From NCBI RefSeq assembly GCF_900109995.1, contig NZ_FOCB01000010.1, positions 62,001-126,000 on the forward strand: DNA of 64,000 nucleotides, in the 5' to 3' direction. The DNA comes from Pseudomonas sp. ok272. GTDB lineage: Bacteria; Pseudomonadota; Gammaproteobacteria; Pseudomonadales; Pseudomonadaceae. The translations under genes and the position numbers were made by a program. Shown here piece by piece: positions 10,549 to 20,697 of the stretch; within the stretch, counting starts at the first letter, position 1, and each line of letters starts with the position of its first letter. The notes under the pieces were generated by a model. That model was not told the origin of the DNA. It made no database searches and saw only the letters and a program-made list of their open reading frames with translations.

Positions 10549-12324
10549 TTACTCTGCCTTGGGTGCTTCACGCAGACGGATATGCAGCTCGCGCAATGCC
10601 TTGGCATCCACTACACCCGGTGCTTGCGTCATCACGTCGGCGGCACTCTGGGTTTTCGGGAAGGCAATCACTTCACGGATCGACTGCGCACCGGTCATCA
10701 GCATCACCAGACGATCAAGGCCAAAGGCCAAGCCGCCGTGGGGTGGCGCGCCGTATTTCAGGGCGTCGAGCAGGAAGCCAAACTTCTCTTCCTGTTCCGC
10801 TTCATTGATCCCCAGCAGGCGGAAAACCGATTGCTGCATTTCCTTGCGGTGGATACGGATCGAACCGCCACCCAGCTCGGTGCCGTTCAGGACCATGTCG
10901 TAGGCACGGGACAGAGCGGTAGCCGGGTTGGCCTCGAGCTCTTGCGGCGTGCACTTCGGCGCGGTGAACGGGTGGTGCAAGGCGCTGAAGCTGCCGTCGT
11001 CGTTCTCTTCGAACATCGGGAAGTCGACGACCCACATTGGCGCCCACTTGCAGGTCAGCAGGTCCAGGTCGTTGCCGACCTTGATCCGCAGTGCACCCAG
11101 GGCTTCGCTGACGATCTTCGCCTTGTCGGCGCCGAAGAATACGATGTCGCCGTCGACTGCACCGACGCGATCGAGGATCACGTTGAGGTTGGCTTCAGGG
11201 ATGTTCTTGACGATTGGCGACTGCAAGCCTTCAACGCCCTTGGCGCGCTCGTTGACCTTGATGTACGCCAGGCCCTTGGCACCGTAGATACCGACAAACT
11301 TGGTGTAGTCGTCGATCTGCTTGCGCGGCATGCTCGCCGCGCCAGGCACGCGCAAGGCGGCGATGCGGCATTTCGGGTCGTTGGCCGGACCGCTGAATAC
11401 CTTGAAGTCGACGTCCTTGAGCTGATCGGCAACGTCCACCAGTTCCAGCGGGTTGCGCAGGTCCGGCTTGTCGGAACCGTAGCGGCGCATGGCCTCTTCA
11501 AAAGTCATGTGCGGGAATTCACCGAACTCCAGGTCCAGCACTTCCTTGAACAGCTTGCGAATCATGCCTTCGGTCAGGCCCATGATGTCTTTTTCATCGA
11601 GGAAGCTGGTCTCGATGTCGATCTGGGTGAATTCCGGCTGGCGGTCCGCACGCAGGTCTTCGTCACGGAAGCACTTGGCGATCTGGTAGTAACGGTCGAA
11701 GCCGGCCACCATCAGCAGTTGCTTGAACAACTGCGGCGATTGCGGCAAGGCAAAGAACGAACCGGCGTGGGTACGGCTCGGCACCAGGTAGTCGCGAGCA
11801 CCTTCCGGCGTCGCACGGGTCAGGATCGGCGTTTCGACGTCGAGGAAACCGTTCTCGTCCAGGTAGCGACGGATGCTGGTGGTCATGCGCGAACGCAGAC
11901 GCAGCTTCTCGGCCATTTCCGGACGGCGCAGGTCAAGGAAGCGATAACGCAGGCGGGTTTCTTCGCCGACGTCGGAGAACTCGTTCAATGGGAACGGCGG
12001 GGTTTCCGACTCGTTCAACACTTCCAGTTCATAACCCAGCACTTCGATCATGCCCGACGCCATGTTGGCGTTGGTGGCACCGGCCGGACGCAAGCGCACC
12101 TTGCCGGTGATTTTCACGACGTATTCGCTACGCACGCGATCGGCGGCGGCGAAGCTCTCGGCGCGATCCGGATCGAACACTACCTGGGCCAGACCATCAC
12201 GATCACGGATATCGAGGAAGATCACCCCGCCGTGGTCGCGGCGACGGTGAACCCATCCGCAAAGGGTAATTTCCTGACCTTCCAGGGTCTCGTTCAGTTG
12301 GCCGCAATAATGGCTGCGCATCAT
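10549..12324 (-). CDS. aspS: Aspartyl-tRNA synthetase, probably non-discriminating (Asp/Asn)
   Basis: This is a class IIb aminoacyl-tRNA synthetase. The 591-aa protein starts [11 protein letters not shown], as in other pseudomonads; an upstream extension is rejected. It has the OB anticodon domain, motif 2 around [18 protein letters not shown], the bacterial GAD insertion, and motif 3 [12 protein letters not shown]. Residues His31 (RRDHGG) and Gly82 are present; from P. aeruginosa studies these mark the non-discriminating enzyme that also charges tRNA-Asn with Asp, for later amidation by GatCAB. Confidence 0.97.
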   Translation of the reverse strand: MMRSHYCGQLNETLEGQEITLCGWVHRRRDHGGVIFLDIRDRDGLAQVVFDPDRAESFAAADRVRSEYVVKITGKVRLRPAGATNANMASGMIEVLGYELEVLNESETPPFPLNEFSDVGEETRLRYRFLDLRRPEMAEKLRLRSRMTTSIRRYLDENGFLDVETPILTRATPEGARDYLVPSRTHAGSFFALPQSPQLFKQLLMVAGFDRYYQIAKCFRDEDLRADRQPEFTQIDIETSFLDEKDIMGLTEGMIRKLFKEVLDLEFGEFPHMTFEEAMRRYGSDKPDLRNPLELVDVADQLKDVDFKVFSGPANDPKCRIAALRVPGAASMPRKQIDDYTKFVGIYGAKGLAYIKVNERAKGVEGLQSPIVKNIPEANLNVILDRVGAVDGDIVFFGADKAKIVSEALGALRIKVGNDLDLLTCKWAPMWVVDFPMFEENDDGSFSALHHPFTAPKCTPQELEANPATALSRAYDMVLNGTELGGGSIRIHRKEMQQSVFRLLGINEAEQEEKFGFLLDALKYGAPPHGGLAFGLDRLVMLMTGAQSIREVIAFPKTQSAADVMTQAPGVVDAKALRELHIRLREAPKAE

Positions 12325-12431
12325 GGTAGTGGTTTCACTTCTCGTAATTCGAAATTCGGTGGGAGGTCTTGCTGCACCGCCGCATCTGGATGCGGGGTCA
12401 GATAATGCAAGAGCTCGATGGGTCATTCAAC

Positions 12432-12653
12432 TTAGTCAGCTTTGTCGCCGCCAGCCAGATTCTTCTTCGAACCGGTCTTGAAATCGGTTTCGTACCATCC
12501 GGTGCCGCTGAGGCGGAAGCCCGGCATCGACAACATTTTCTTCAATTCAGGCGCCTGGCAGGCAGGGCAGTCGACCAACGGTGCTGCGCTGATCTTCTGA
12601 ATGGCTTCCAACTGATGACCACAGGAAGCACATTGATAGTCGTACATCGGCAT
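12432..12653 (-). CDS. FmdB-family zinc-ribbon protein
   Basis: This is a 73-aa protein with the FmdB/CxxC putative regulatory zinc ribbon: MPMYDYQCASCGHQLEAIQK followed by CPACQAPELKKMLSMPGF. The two CxxC pairs probably bind zinc. Function is unknown; the family often sits upstream of aspS, as here (108 bases), which suggests co-transcription. Confidence 0.88.
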   Translation of the reverse strand: MPMYDYQCASCGHQLEAIQKISAAPLVDCPACQAPELKKMLSMPGFRLSGTGWYETDFKTGSKKNLAGGDKAD

Positions 12654-12819
12654 GGGGGTTGTCTCGGCGATCAGATTAATCCCGTGCAAACCGTGAGTTT
12701 GCCGGCAAAGAGCGCGATTATATCCATTAAATCGTGCCTGTGCAGCCGTAACGCTACACAGGCGAGTTGCCCCCCTTGATCCGTCGGCAGCCGGCACCGG
12801 GGCGGACCGGGCGTGGCAA

Positions 12820-13158
12820 TCAATCCGGGACGTTGAAAGCCCCCCCATTCAAGCTGTGCACGACACACACCACCCGGATCAATCCACTGAAATTCTTCAC
12901 CCCCCCATGCCTCAGGCGAACCTCCCTGTCGACATAGGACAACAAGGCACTCACCGAGCAACTATTGGTCTTGGCCATGTTGGCGAGAATATCCCAGTAG
13001 ACCTGTTCCAACCTCAAGCACGTTGCAAACCCATTTAAACGAACCGAGCGTGATAGAGGTTGTACCAGCCCCATATCAAACTCACGCACAAACGGATTCA
13101 CCCTTACACCTTTATGCTTCGTAAGTTCACCCGCAAAACACTCTATTTGTCGAACCAT
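12820..13158 (-). CDS. Ribbon-helix-helix domain protein (RHH_4 type)
   Basis: The 112-aa protein has a central segment (about residues 36-100: SVRLNGFATCLRLEQVYWD ... FSGLIRVVCVVHSL) that fits the Arc-like ribbon-helix-helix domain called RHH_4. The start is ATG with AAAGGAG 10 bases upstream. It is likely a small DNA-binding regulator with unknown targets. The 166 bases between it and the FmdB gene show nothing else. Confidence 0.75.
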   Translation of the reverse strand: MVRQIECFAGELTKHKGVRVNPFVREFDMGLVQPLSRSVRLNGFATCLRLEQVYWDILANMAKTNSCSVSALLSYVDREVRLRHGGVKNFSGLIRVVCVVHSLNGGAFNVPD

Positions 13159-13261
13159 GCTACTGACACTCCTTTGTCATACCGCTTCAACAAGAACAAC
13201 CATTTACGCTGTTATAGAAGCGCAACCGATTGACTACATCCAGATGTATTGATAACCATCC

Positions 13262-13311
13262 ATGTAGGACAAGCCAACAGCAGCAAGGAGACTGTTAACG
13301 CAGTCCTACAT
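13262..13311. repeat. 9-bp inverted repeat upstream of the RHH gene
   Basis: ATGTAGGAC (13262-13270) and GTCCTACAT (13303-13311) are perfect inverted copies 32 bases apart, about 100 bases upstream of the RHH gene start. This could be a pair of operator half-sites or the stem of a transcript. Bases 13159-13444 hold no gene. Confidence 0.4.
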
Positions 13312-13371
13312 CTATTCAGTGAACGGAATGCGTGTGTAGGAGAAGGCGAGGCCAGAAGCGGATAAAGCACA

Positions 13372-13401
13372 TGCCAGGGGGTAGGACACCAACCCCTGGC
13401 A
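13372..13401 (-). terminator. hairpin terminator candidate after dps
   Basis: TGCCAGGGG (13372-13380) pairs with CCCCTGGCA (13393-13401) across a 12-nt loop, 43 bases 3' of the dps stop. The U tract is weak (TGTGCTTTAT on the minus strand). Confidence 0.5.
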
Positions 13402-13444
13402 CTGGAACGCGGAGTAGCGGGACGCCCGCTGGGTGCCGCCTGGG

Positions 13445-13918
13445 TTACCGATCATCCAACAGCGAGCGCAACATCCAGGCCGTTTTCTCATGCACCTGCA
13501 TGCGCTGGGTGAGCAGGTCAGCGGTAGGCTCATCACTGACTTTATCCAGCAGTGGGAATATGCCCCGCGCCGTACGCGTGACGGCTTCTTGCCCTTGGAC
13601 AAGTTGCTTAATCATGTCCTCTGCACTTGGCACGCCCTCCTCTTCTTTAATAGAAGAGAGACGCGCATAAATCGAATAAGCGCCCGGCGCCGGGAAGCCC
13701 AATGCACGAATACGCTCGGCAATGAGATCCACCGCCAGCGCCAACTCGTTATATTGCTCCTCAAACATTAAGTGGAGGGTACGAAACATCGGACCGGTCA
13801 CATTCCAATGGAAGTTATGGGTCTTCAGATAGAGCACGTAGGTGTCTGACAACAAACGCGAAAGCCCTTCAACAATAGACTTGCGATCCGCTTCACTGAT
13901 ACCGATATCGATTGCCAT
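13445..13918 (-). CDS. dps: Dps-family DNA starvation/ferroxidase protein
   Basis: Dps is a ferritin-like dodecamer that oxidises and stores iron and shields DNA in stress. The 157-aa protein starts [12 protein letters not shown] after GGGAG; an in-frame start 26 codons upstream is unlikely. The ferroxidase residues are visible in [15 protein letters not shown] and [13 protein letters not shown], which join across the dimer interface. In PAO1 the orthologue is PA0962 (from memory), next to the same cold-shock gene. Confidence 0.94.
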   Translation of the reverse strand: MAIDIGISEADRKSIVEGLSRLLSDTYVLYLKTHNFHWNVTGPMFRTLHLMFEEQYNELALAVDLIAERIRALGFPAPGAYSIYARLSSIKEEEGVPSAEDMIKQLVQGQEAVTRTARGIFPLLDKVSDEPTADLLTQRMQVHEKTAWMLRSLLDDR

Positions 13919-14336
13919 GTTGTTCTCCCGAAGGTTAATGAATTCCTTTCCACCGTTGCGCAACCACTCTAGCAGCACCTCACAGGCTTGATTCATCTAC
14001 CTTGCCGCGACAAATTGACCGACAGCCCTCCCATGCCCTGAAACCTGGCCCATGCCTGCCAAAAGCCAACCGAAACGCTCTGCAACAGGCGCTTACGACA
14101 GATTCGCGGCAACCCTCAGGCAAACCGGCGATCGCACTGGCCAGCACATTGTCAGCGCTGATTTGAGAAGCCCCGGCCTTTGCTGTTAAATAGGGACTGT
14201 GTCACTGCCGCTATTTTCCCGCGCGCAGTGCATAGGCTGATGCCCAGGCACGTGTCCACCGCCTCCCATTGTTCAGAAGCGAACCGCGCTCCATCAGCTC
14301 TTCCTTAGTGATCCGTCTTAATGTGAGCCAATCAAA
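13919..14336. other. intergenic region between dps and the cold-shock gene
   Basis: No coding sequence is supported. It must hold the divergent promoters of dps (leftward) and the cold-shock gene (rightward). One good promoter match is listed separately at 14163-14191. Confidence 0.7.
14163..14191 (+). promoter_or_regulatory. predicted sigma-70 promoter of the cold-shock gene with long leader
   Basis: TTGAGA (14163-14168) and TTAAAT (14186-14191) have exact 17-bp spacing. A start near 14198 would leave an untranslated leader of about 140 bases, a length typical of cspA-type mRNAs, where the leader acts as a thermosensor. Confidence 0.4.
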
Positions 14337-14945
14337 ATGTTGAAAATCGTCCACCTGCTAACGGGCGCAGCAGCTTTGCTGCTGTCCTTCATCCCTAGCT
14401 TGCAAGCCGAAGCTGTAGCCGCTGTACCTTACCTGCAACAACCTGACGCGCTGTACCTGGCGCTCTTCGGCCTGCTGAATCTGACCCTTGCCCCAGTGAT
14501 TCCCTACTGGAACAAAGGGCCTCGTCACCAACTGCAAAACCTGGTCAGTGCCCTGCTGGTGCTTGCCGTTGTCCTGCAAACTCTAGCGCTGCTGGCGATG
14601 CCGGAAATCGGCGGCCACCCGACCGTTCTTTTCAGCCTCATCGTCGCGCTGGCCGCCGTATTGCTGCACCTGGCCGTCAGCTTCTACAAGTCCTCACCCG
14701 CCGCTGCCGCTCAAAACTACGACATGACCAACCGTGATACCGGCACCGTGAAGTGGTTCAACACCTCCAAGGGCTTTGGTTTCATTTCCCGGGACTCCGG
14801 TGATGACATCTTTGTGCACTTTCGCGCCATCCGCGGCGAAGGTCACCGCGTCCTGGTCGAAGGCCAGCGTGTGGAGTTTTCCGTGATGAACCGAGACAAA
14901 GGCCTGCAAGCTGAAGATGTGATCGCCGCCCTGCCGCGTCGCTGA
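14337..14945 (+). CDS. Membrane-anchored cold-shock domain protein
   Basis: The 202-aa protein joins an N-terminal membrane part (hydrophobic helices at about 5-24, 38-58, 67-88 and 94-116) to a C-terminal cold-shock domain (about 135-202). The domain keeps RNP1 (KGFGFISR) and RNP2 (DIFVHFRAI), the nucleic-acid binding faces, and the opening [13 protein letters not shown]. Classic Csp proteins are 65-70 aa and soluble, so this one probably binds RNA or single-stranded DNA at the inner membrane. The same arrangement occurs in PAO1 PA0961, as I recall. Its role is unknown. Confidence 0.88.
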   Translation: MLKIVHLLTGAAALLLSFIPSLQAEAVAAVPYLQQPDALYLALFGLLNLTLAPVIPYWNKGPRHQLQNLVSALLVLAVVLQTLALLAMPEIGGHPTVLFSLIVALAAVLLHLAVSFYKSSPAAAAQNYDMTNRDTGTVKWFNTSKGFGFISRDSGDDIFVHFRAIRGEGHRVLVEGQRVEFSVMNRDKGLQAEDVIAALPRR

Positions 14946-14975
14946 CCCCAGCCCCTTACCTTCGCCTCAAAAAAA

Positions 14976-15008
14976 ACCGCGATGCAGCCAAGCTGCTCGC
15001 GGTTTTTT
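14976..15008 (+). terminator. terminator of the cold-shock gene
   Basis: Stem ACCGCGATGCAGC / GCTGCTCGCGGT, then seven T, preceded by a run of A. It can also serve slyX on the opposite strand. Confidence 0.85.
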
Positions 15009-15033
15009 TATTACCTGCAATCGGTCATTACAT

Positions 15034-15240
15034 TCAGTAATGAGGCGGCGGGGCTTCTTCTTCAAAAGACTCGAACTGGCCAGCCATATCCTCCTGACGC
15101 TTGAGCAATGCGGCCATCTGCAACTGCAGGCGCTCGACCACCCGCTGCTGTGTCACCAGCACATCGTTCATCGCCTCGATGGCGTCGTCCTGAAATGCCA
15201 GGCGACTCTCCAGATCCATGACCCGATCTTCCAGACTCAT
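15034..15240 (-). CDS. slyX: SlyX family protein
   Basis: A 68-aa coiled-coil protein ([20 protein letters not shown]) ending in the family hallmark PPPHY. Biochemical role unknown. It lies 3 bases after the HIT gene, so the two form an operon. Confidence 0.92.
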   Translation of the reverse strand: MSLEDRVMDLESRLAFQDDAIEAMNDVLVTQQRVVERLQLQMAALLKRQEDMAGQFESFEEEAPPPHY

Positions 15241-15243
15241 GAC

Positions 15244-15669
15244 TCAACCCTCCACAAAGGTAAAATCATCGTTCAACACCAGGCGCAGGCGCTTGCGAAT
15301 AGCCTCCACCTGTTCGGCCGTATAGGGCCGCGCCGGGTGCTTGCCCCAGACGGGCGCAGGCCAGGCCGCGTCCTCACGTTTACGCACAATGACATGCATG
15401 TGCAGTTGGCTGACGACGTTACCCAAGGTCGCGACGTTCAATTTGTCGGCATCGAATGAATCCTTGAGCGTTTCGGCCAACCGCGTGGTTTCAAGCCACA
15501 GCTGCTGCTGATCAGCCATTTCCAGCTGGAACAACTCACTGATATCCGCTCGGCGCGGCACCAGAATGAACCACGGATAGTTCGAATCGTTGGACAACAG
15601 CAACCGGCTCAAAGGAAAATCCCCAATGGGCAGGGTGTCTTGTTCAAGTCGTGGATCTAAAGCAAACAC
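15244..15669 (-). CDS. HIT (histidine triad) family hydrolase
   Basis: HIT proteins hydrolyse nucleotide phosphoramidates and related compounds. The 141-aa protein starts at a GTG (VFALDPRLEQDTL) with GGGAG 6 bases upstream; longer in-frame extensions have no family match. The signature is SQLHMHVIVRKRED: the first triad position reads Gln (QLHMH), a variant common in this subfamily. Substrate unknown. Co-transcribed with slyX. Confidence 0.88.
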   Translation of the reverse strand: MFALDPRLEQDTLPIGDFPLSRLLLSNDSNYPWFILVPRRADISELFQLEMADQQQLWLETTRLAETLKDSFDADKLNVATLGNVVSQLHMHVIVRKREDAAWPAPVWGKHPARPYTAEQVEAIRKRLRLVLNDDFTFVEG

Positions 15670-16297
15670 CGCACACTCCCGCCTACTCGATGAAATCGGT
15701 CCAGTGCCCACCATTGGACTGACTGGTACACCTATCGCGCCAGCATACCCGCGAACACGGCACGGTTCACGGCGAAATAACGCCGACGCCGATGCGCCGA
15801 CCTGCTGACGAGTGCTCCAATACAGAACACTTACACCCTCCGCGCACCAGCCCGGCACTCCGACCTCTCGTACCCAGCATCCAGCGCCCCCACCGGCCCA
15901 CGCCTTGGCTCACCGCAGTTGAACGGTAAACGCCCAATAAATTTATCTTTTCTTTGCAGCACAAATTGACCGTACGTCTACGCTATATCCCTCAAGCATC
16001 CGCCGTTTACACACAGCCGAGGGTGGACCGGTAACATTTTCGTGCTCTCACCAATGCACACTCATGGTGCAACACCAGAAGCACGATGGCGTCAAGCCCA
16101 CACACATGACTGAGCAAAGCCCCGTATTTATTCGTCTTCGTAAAATAAAACGAACGCACTGAAGGAAAATGAATACAGAAAAGCGTTTTGTGCACGCTTG
16201 TTGCATTCATTCCCACATCGTCTATAAGCGGCCCACTGGAAGTGGCCTCCTATGGACCAGAATAAGAACAGCGGCAGGGTAGCCCAAGGAGATTCAA

Positions 16298-16324
16298 GTG
16301 CAGGTCAAGGACTACTTTTTCTGA
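16298..16324 (+). other. possible leader peptide ORF or gene remnant
   Basis: A strong ribosome site AAGGAG (16286-16291) precedes a GTG and seven further codons (VQVKDYFF) and a TGA. It lies about 240 bases before the porin start. It could be a leader peptide, the broken 5' end of a lost gene, or chance. Confidence 0.3.
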
Positions 16325-16460
16325 CACTCAAGCCTTGAAGTACAACGCTGAAGTTGTCTGTTGAAATGTACGAAATTTGCAAAATTACGACCTCTACCGC
16401 GCTTTTCGCGACAGGGTCGTAGAGATGCTGAAAGGTGAGATGCGCAACTATCGCCAACAA

Positions 16461-16489
16461 TGTCGGCGTGATATAAGTTTGCGCCGACA
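16461..16489 (+). promoter_or_regulatory. stem-loop with extended -10 motif upstream of the porin
   Basis: TGTCGGCG (16461-16468) and CGCCGACA (16482-16489) pair perfectly across a 13-base loop. The loop contains TGATATAAG, which resembles an extended -10 box, so this could be a promoter spanned by an operator-like palindrome, or an mRNA hairpin about 80 bases before the ATG. Confidence 0.35.
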
Positions 16490-16566
16490 CAAAAAGAAAG
16501 AGCCGCCCAGATAATAAATCAGGTGGGACGGCAGAACTCTTCAAAAAACCAAAGGAGCAAATCACG

Positions 16567-17874
16567 ATGCGCGTGATGAAGTGGAGCATGATCGCACTGG
16601 CTGTTTCAGCAGGCACCTCGCAGTTCGCAATCGCGTCCTCTCAGGACGATTCGAAGGGCTTTGTTGAAGACACTAGCCTGACCGCCAAGACTCGTATCGA
16701 GTACATGAATCGGGACTTCAAAAACGGCGCTGGCAACGTTCGTCGTGCAAACGGTAACTACACTACAGGCTCAACCAACAAAACCAGTGGCTATCGCCAG
16801 GACACCGGTATCAGCGAGCTGATCACCCTGGAATCCGGCTTTACTCAAGGCACCATTGGTGTCGGCGTCGACGCATTCGTGGGCGGTACCGCGAAGCTTG
16901 ACGGTGGTGCGGGTCGTGCCGGCAACGGTCTGTTCGCTACCGATGGCGATGGCCAGCCAGAAGACACTCAATCGCGTGCCGGTGGTGCTGTAAAATTCCG
17001 CCTGTCGGACACCGTCCTGAAGTACGGTAACCAGTTCGTCGCCAGCCCGGTTTTCTCCACCGATGACAGCCGTCTGCTGCCAGAAGTCGCCACCGGCACC
17101 TTGATCACCAGCAAGGAAATCGCTGGCCTGGAACTGAGCGCAGGTCGTTTCACCGCGATGGGTTCGCAGACCGGCATGGGTCGCGACAGCATCAACGGTA
17201 AGGGCGCTGCAGGCCTGACCAGCGCCAACATCGCTGGCGCAACCTACCAGTTCACCGAGAACTTCGTCGGTGGTGTTGCTGCATCGGACGTTGATAACTA
17301 CTTCAAGAAGCAGTACATCAACCTCAACTACACCTTGCCGATCGCTGAAAGCCAGTCGCTGAACTTCGACTTCAACGGCTATCGCACCAAGGGTGACGGC
17401 CAGGAACTGGCTGGCATCGTTGACAACAAAATCTGGAGCTTGGCAGCAGCCTACAGCCTCGGCGCTCACAAATTCACCCTCGCTCACCAGCGTTCTACCG
17501 GTGACGCTGGGTACTACTACGGCGTTGACGGCGGCGGCACGATCTTCCTGACCAACTCCATCCAGATCTCCGACTTCAACAACAAGGACGAGCGCTCCTG
17601 GCAGGGCCGTTACGACATCAACATGGCGTCGTACGGCGTTCCAGGCCTGAGCTTCATGACTCGCTACGTCAAGGGTGACAACATTGACACCGGCGGCACG
17701 AAGGAAGGCAAAGAAACTGAGTGGAACTACGAGGCCAAGTACGTGATGCAGGAAGGTCCGATCAAGGACATGTCCTTCCGCCTGCGTAGTGCTGTTTACC
17801 GTGCCAACAGCGATGTCGGTACCGACAACAACGACGTACGTATCATCGTCGAGTACCCACTGAGCATCTTGTAA
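16567..17874 (+). CDS. OprD-family outer-membrane porin
   Basis: An 18-strand beta-barrel channel of the OprD (Occ) family, which takes up basic amino acids, peptides or carboxylates depending on subtype. The 435-aa protein starts MRVMKWSMIALAVSAGT, close to OprD, with a signal peptide cut near IAS, and ends in YPLSIL as OprD does. The AAAGGAG ribosome site is clear. By position next to HIT-slyX it matches PAO1 oprD (PA0958), but the loops differ (for example KTRIEYMNRDFKNGAG), so the OprD, OprE or OprQ subtype and its substrate are left open. Confidence 0.9.
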   Translation: MRVMKWSMIALAVSAGTSQFAIASSQDDSKGFVEDTSLTAKTRIEYMNRDFKNGAGNVRRANGNYTTGSTNKTSGYRQDTGISELITLESGFTQGTIGVGVDAFVGGTAKLDGGAGRAGNGLFATDGDGQPEDTQSRAGGAVKFRLSDTVLKYGNQFVASPVFSTDDSRLLPEVATGTLITSKEIAGLELSAGRFTAMGSQTGMGRDSINGKGAAGLTSANIAGATYQFTENFVGGVAASDVDNYFKKQYINLNYTLPIAESQSLNFDFNGYRTKGDGQELAGIVDNKIWSLAAAYSLGAHKFTLAHQRSTGDAGYYYGVDGGGTIFLTNSIQISDFNNKDERSWQGRYDINMASYGVPGLSFMTRYVKGDNIDTGGTKEGKETEWNYEAKYVMQEGPIKDMSFRLRSAVYRANSDVGTDNNDVRIIVEYPLSIL

Positions 17875-17915
17875 CTCTGTGGTAGTTCGATAGCGTCATA
17901 GAGCACTGCTCTAAC

Positions 17916-17955
17916 AAAAAGCCGCTCACCTTAATCGGGTGAGCGGCTTTTTTAT
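17916..17955 (+). terminator. terminator of the porin gene
   Basis: A perfect 10-bp stem GCCGCTCACC / GGTGAGCGGC with a 7-base loop and a T6 tract. Confidence 0.9.
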
Positions 17956-18060
17956 TACAGTTCGATGACACACCCTGCTTAATACTCGCTTCAAATTAAA
18001 TAGCACGCTAATAATAAGCCTGCACACAATTAAGCCAAGCTACGCATAAACAATAAACAT

Positions 18061-18095
18061 AAAAAAACCCAAGGGACTTATCGCCCCTTGAGTTC
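18061..18095 (-). terminator. terminator of mscS
   Basis: On the minus strand CAAGGG/CCCTTG with a 9-base loop is followed by GG and seven T. Confidence 0.75.
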
Positions 18096-18132
18096 AACAT
18101 CCGTACTTGACCTAAAAGCCAAGTATAAAACT

Positions 18133-18969
18133 TTACGCGGTTTCCTGAACCACACGAATCACACGCTGTGGAAACGGGATATCGATACCCGCCTCTTTCA
18201 AGCGATCACGGGAGTGTTCATTAAAATGGAACATGACGTCCCAGTAGTCCGCCGTCTTTACCCAGACTCGCAGGGAAACCGTGATTGAACTGTCTCCCAA
18301 AGTCGACACCACCGCTACCGGCTCGGGATCGGCCAACACACGCTCATCCTTGGCCAATTCCAACAACACGGCACGAGCGGCCTGCAGGTCGGCGTCATAG
18401 TTCACGCCCACATCAAACACCACCTTGCGGGTTGGCTGACGATTGGTGTTGGTAATGATGCCATTGGACAGCACGCCGTTCGGAACGATGACCGTCTTGT
18501 TGTCACCGGTACGGATGATCGTGTGGAAAATCTGGATGCTGTCGACTGTACCCGCCGTACCCTGGGCCTCAATGAAGTCACCGATACGGAATGGACGGAA
18601 CAGCAGAATCAACACCCCACCCGCGAAATTCGCCAGGCTGCCCTGCAGTGCCAGGCCAATGGCCAAGCCTGCCGCACCGATTGCCGCGACGAACGAGGTG
18701 GTTTCGACACCGATCATCGAAGCGACGCTGACCACCAGCAGCACTTTGAGAATGATGTTCGCCAGGCTGCTGATAAACCCCTGCAGCGCCAAGTCGGCAT
18801 TGCGCAGTGCCAGCAGCTTGCCAACCTTGTGGGTAAGCCTATTAATCAACCACCAGCCGATGGCCAGGGTCACGACCGCCAACAGCACACGGCTTCCGTA
18901 TTCCATGATCATCGGAAGCCAGGCCTGGGACGCCTTGACCAGGTTGTCCACTTCAGCATTCAAATCCAT
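18133..18969 (-). CDS. mscS: Small-conductance mechanosensitive channel MscS
   Basis: MscS opens under membrane tension to release solutes after hypo-osmotic shock. The 278-aa protein starts MDLNAEVDNL after AGGAG. It has three membrane helices (about 25-48, 66-87, 93-125); the pore helix shows the Gly/Ala-rich GAAGLAIGLALQGSLANFAGG and then RPFRIGDFI. The cytoplasmic vestibule follows (FHTIIRTGDNKTVIVPNGVLSN). Confidence 0.95.
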   Translation of the reverse strand: MDLNAEVDNLVKASQAWLPMIMEYGSRVLLAVVTLAIGWWLINRLTHKVGKLLALRNADLALQGFISSLANIILKVLLVVSVASMIGVETTSFVAAIGAAGLAIGLALQGSLANFAGGVLILLFRPFRIGDFIEAQGTAGTVDSIQIFHTIIRTGDNKTVIVPNGVLSNGIITNTNRQPTRKVVFDVGVNYDADLQAARAVLLELAKDERVLADPEPVAVVSTLGDSSITVSLRVWVKTADYWDVMFHFNEHSRDRLKEAGIDIPFPQRVIRVVQETA

Positions 18970-19104
18970 CTTTTTCTCCTGATTCCCGGCTACCTGCCGT
19001 GTACAAAAAAGCGGCAGAACGATCAAACCACTTAAAGGCCAAATCTTTCTGCCGCTGCTTGGGGCTCGGACGCCAATAACGCCCGCAGGTTCCCTTAAAA
19101 TGTA

Positions 19105-19590
19105 TCAGTCGCGGAAATTATTGAACTGCAACGGCATGCCGAATTCCTTGGCACGCAGGGCCGCGATGGCATCTTGCAAATCGTCACGCTTCTTGCCGGT
19201 GATCCGCACCTGCTCGCCCTGGATGGCGGCCTGGACCTTCAGCTTGGCGTCCTTGACGTGAGCGACGATCTTCTTCGCCAGCTCCTTGTCGATACCTTCC
19301 TTGAGCACGGCTTCCTGCTTCACCAGCTTGCCGGAAGCGTAGGCGTCCTTGACCTCAAGGCACTGCACATCGATCTTGCGCTTGACCAATGCCAGCTTGA
19401 GGATTTCGATCATCGCTTCCAGCTGGAAATCGGCCTCGGCAGTCAGGTTGACCGTCAGGTCTTTTTCCTTGAACTCGAAGCTGCCCTTGCCTTTGAGGTC
19501 GTAACGACGATCGAGCTCCTTGACGGCGTTCTCGACCGCGTTGGTGAGTTCGTGTTTGTCCAGTTCGGATACCACGTCGAACGACGGCAT
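19105..19590 (-). CDS. YajQ family cyclic-di-GMP-binding / nucleotide-binding protein
   Basis: The 161-aa protein starts [19 protein letters not shown], the YajQ family hallmark; a start ten codons upstream is rejected. In Xanthomonas and Pseudomonas members bind cyclic di-GMP and act with transcription factors; others report RNA or nucleotide binding. Single-gene unit between mscS and panE. Confidence 0.93.
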   Translation of the reverse strand: MPSFDVVSELDKHELTNAVENAVKELDRRYDLKGKGSFEFKEKDLTVNLTAEADFQLEAMIEILKLALVKRKIDVQCLEVKDAYASGKLVKQEAVLKEGIDKELAKKIVAHVKDAKLKVQAAIQGEQVRITGKKRDDLQDAIAALRAKEFGMPLQFNNFRD

Positions 19591-19671
19591 GTAATCTCTC
19601 CAAATAAATAGGGCACGCACAATAAAGAAGGTGCACGCCTGGCTTGCGGTTAAAATCCGCGCTGATTATAA

Positions 19672-20652
<981 letters not shown>

Positions 20653-20697
20653 GCAGCGGCTACGCTGCCTTCCTGTTCTCCTTCAGCGACGACTCCA

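Larger units (their letters stand above)
15670..16566. other. long intergenic region upstream of the porin gene
   Basis: About 900 bases without a convincing gene. It holds a short translatable leader (16298-16324), a stem-loop (16461-16489) and AT-rich stretches near 15925-15970 and 16130-16170. It is long enough for a regulated 5' region or a small RNA, but I cannot define one. Confidence 0.6.

Noticed and set aside
10537..12405. 622-aa plus-strand open frame opposite aspS
   Set aside because: Shadow of aspS; composition is His/Gln/Val-rich as expected from antisense of high-GC codons, with no known domain.
16007..16216. 69-aa minus-strand open frame in the long gap
   Set aside because: Codon use is unlike neighbours and no good ribosome site was seen.
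16305..16616. 103-aa minus-strand open frame upstream of the porin
   Set aside because: Overlaps the porin start and its ribosome site; no recognised family.
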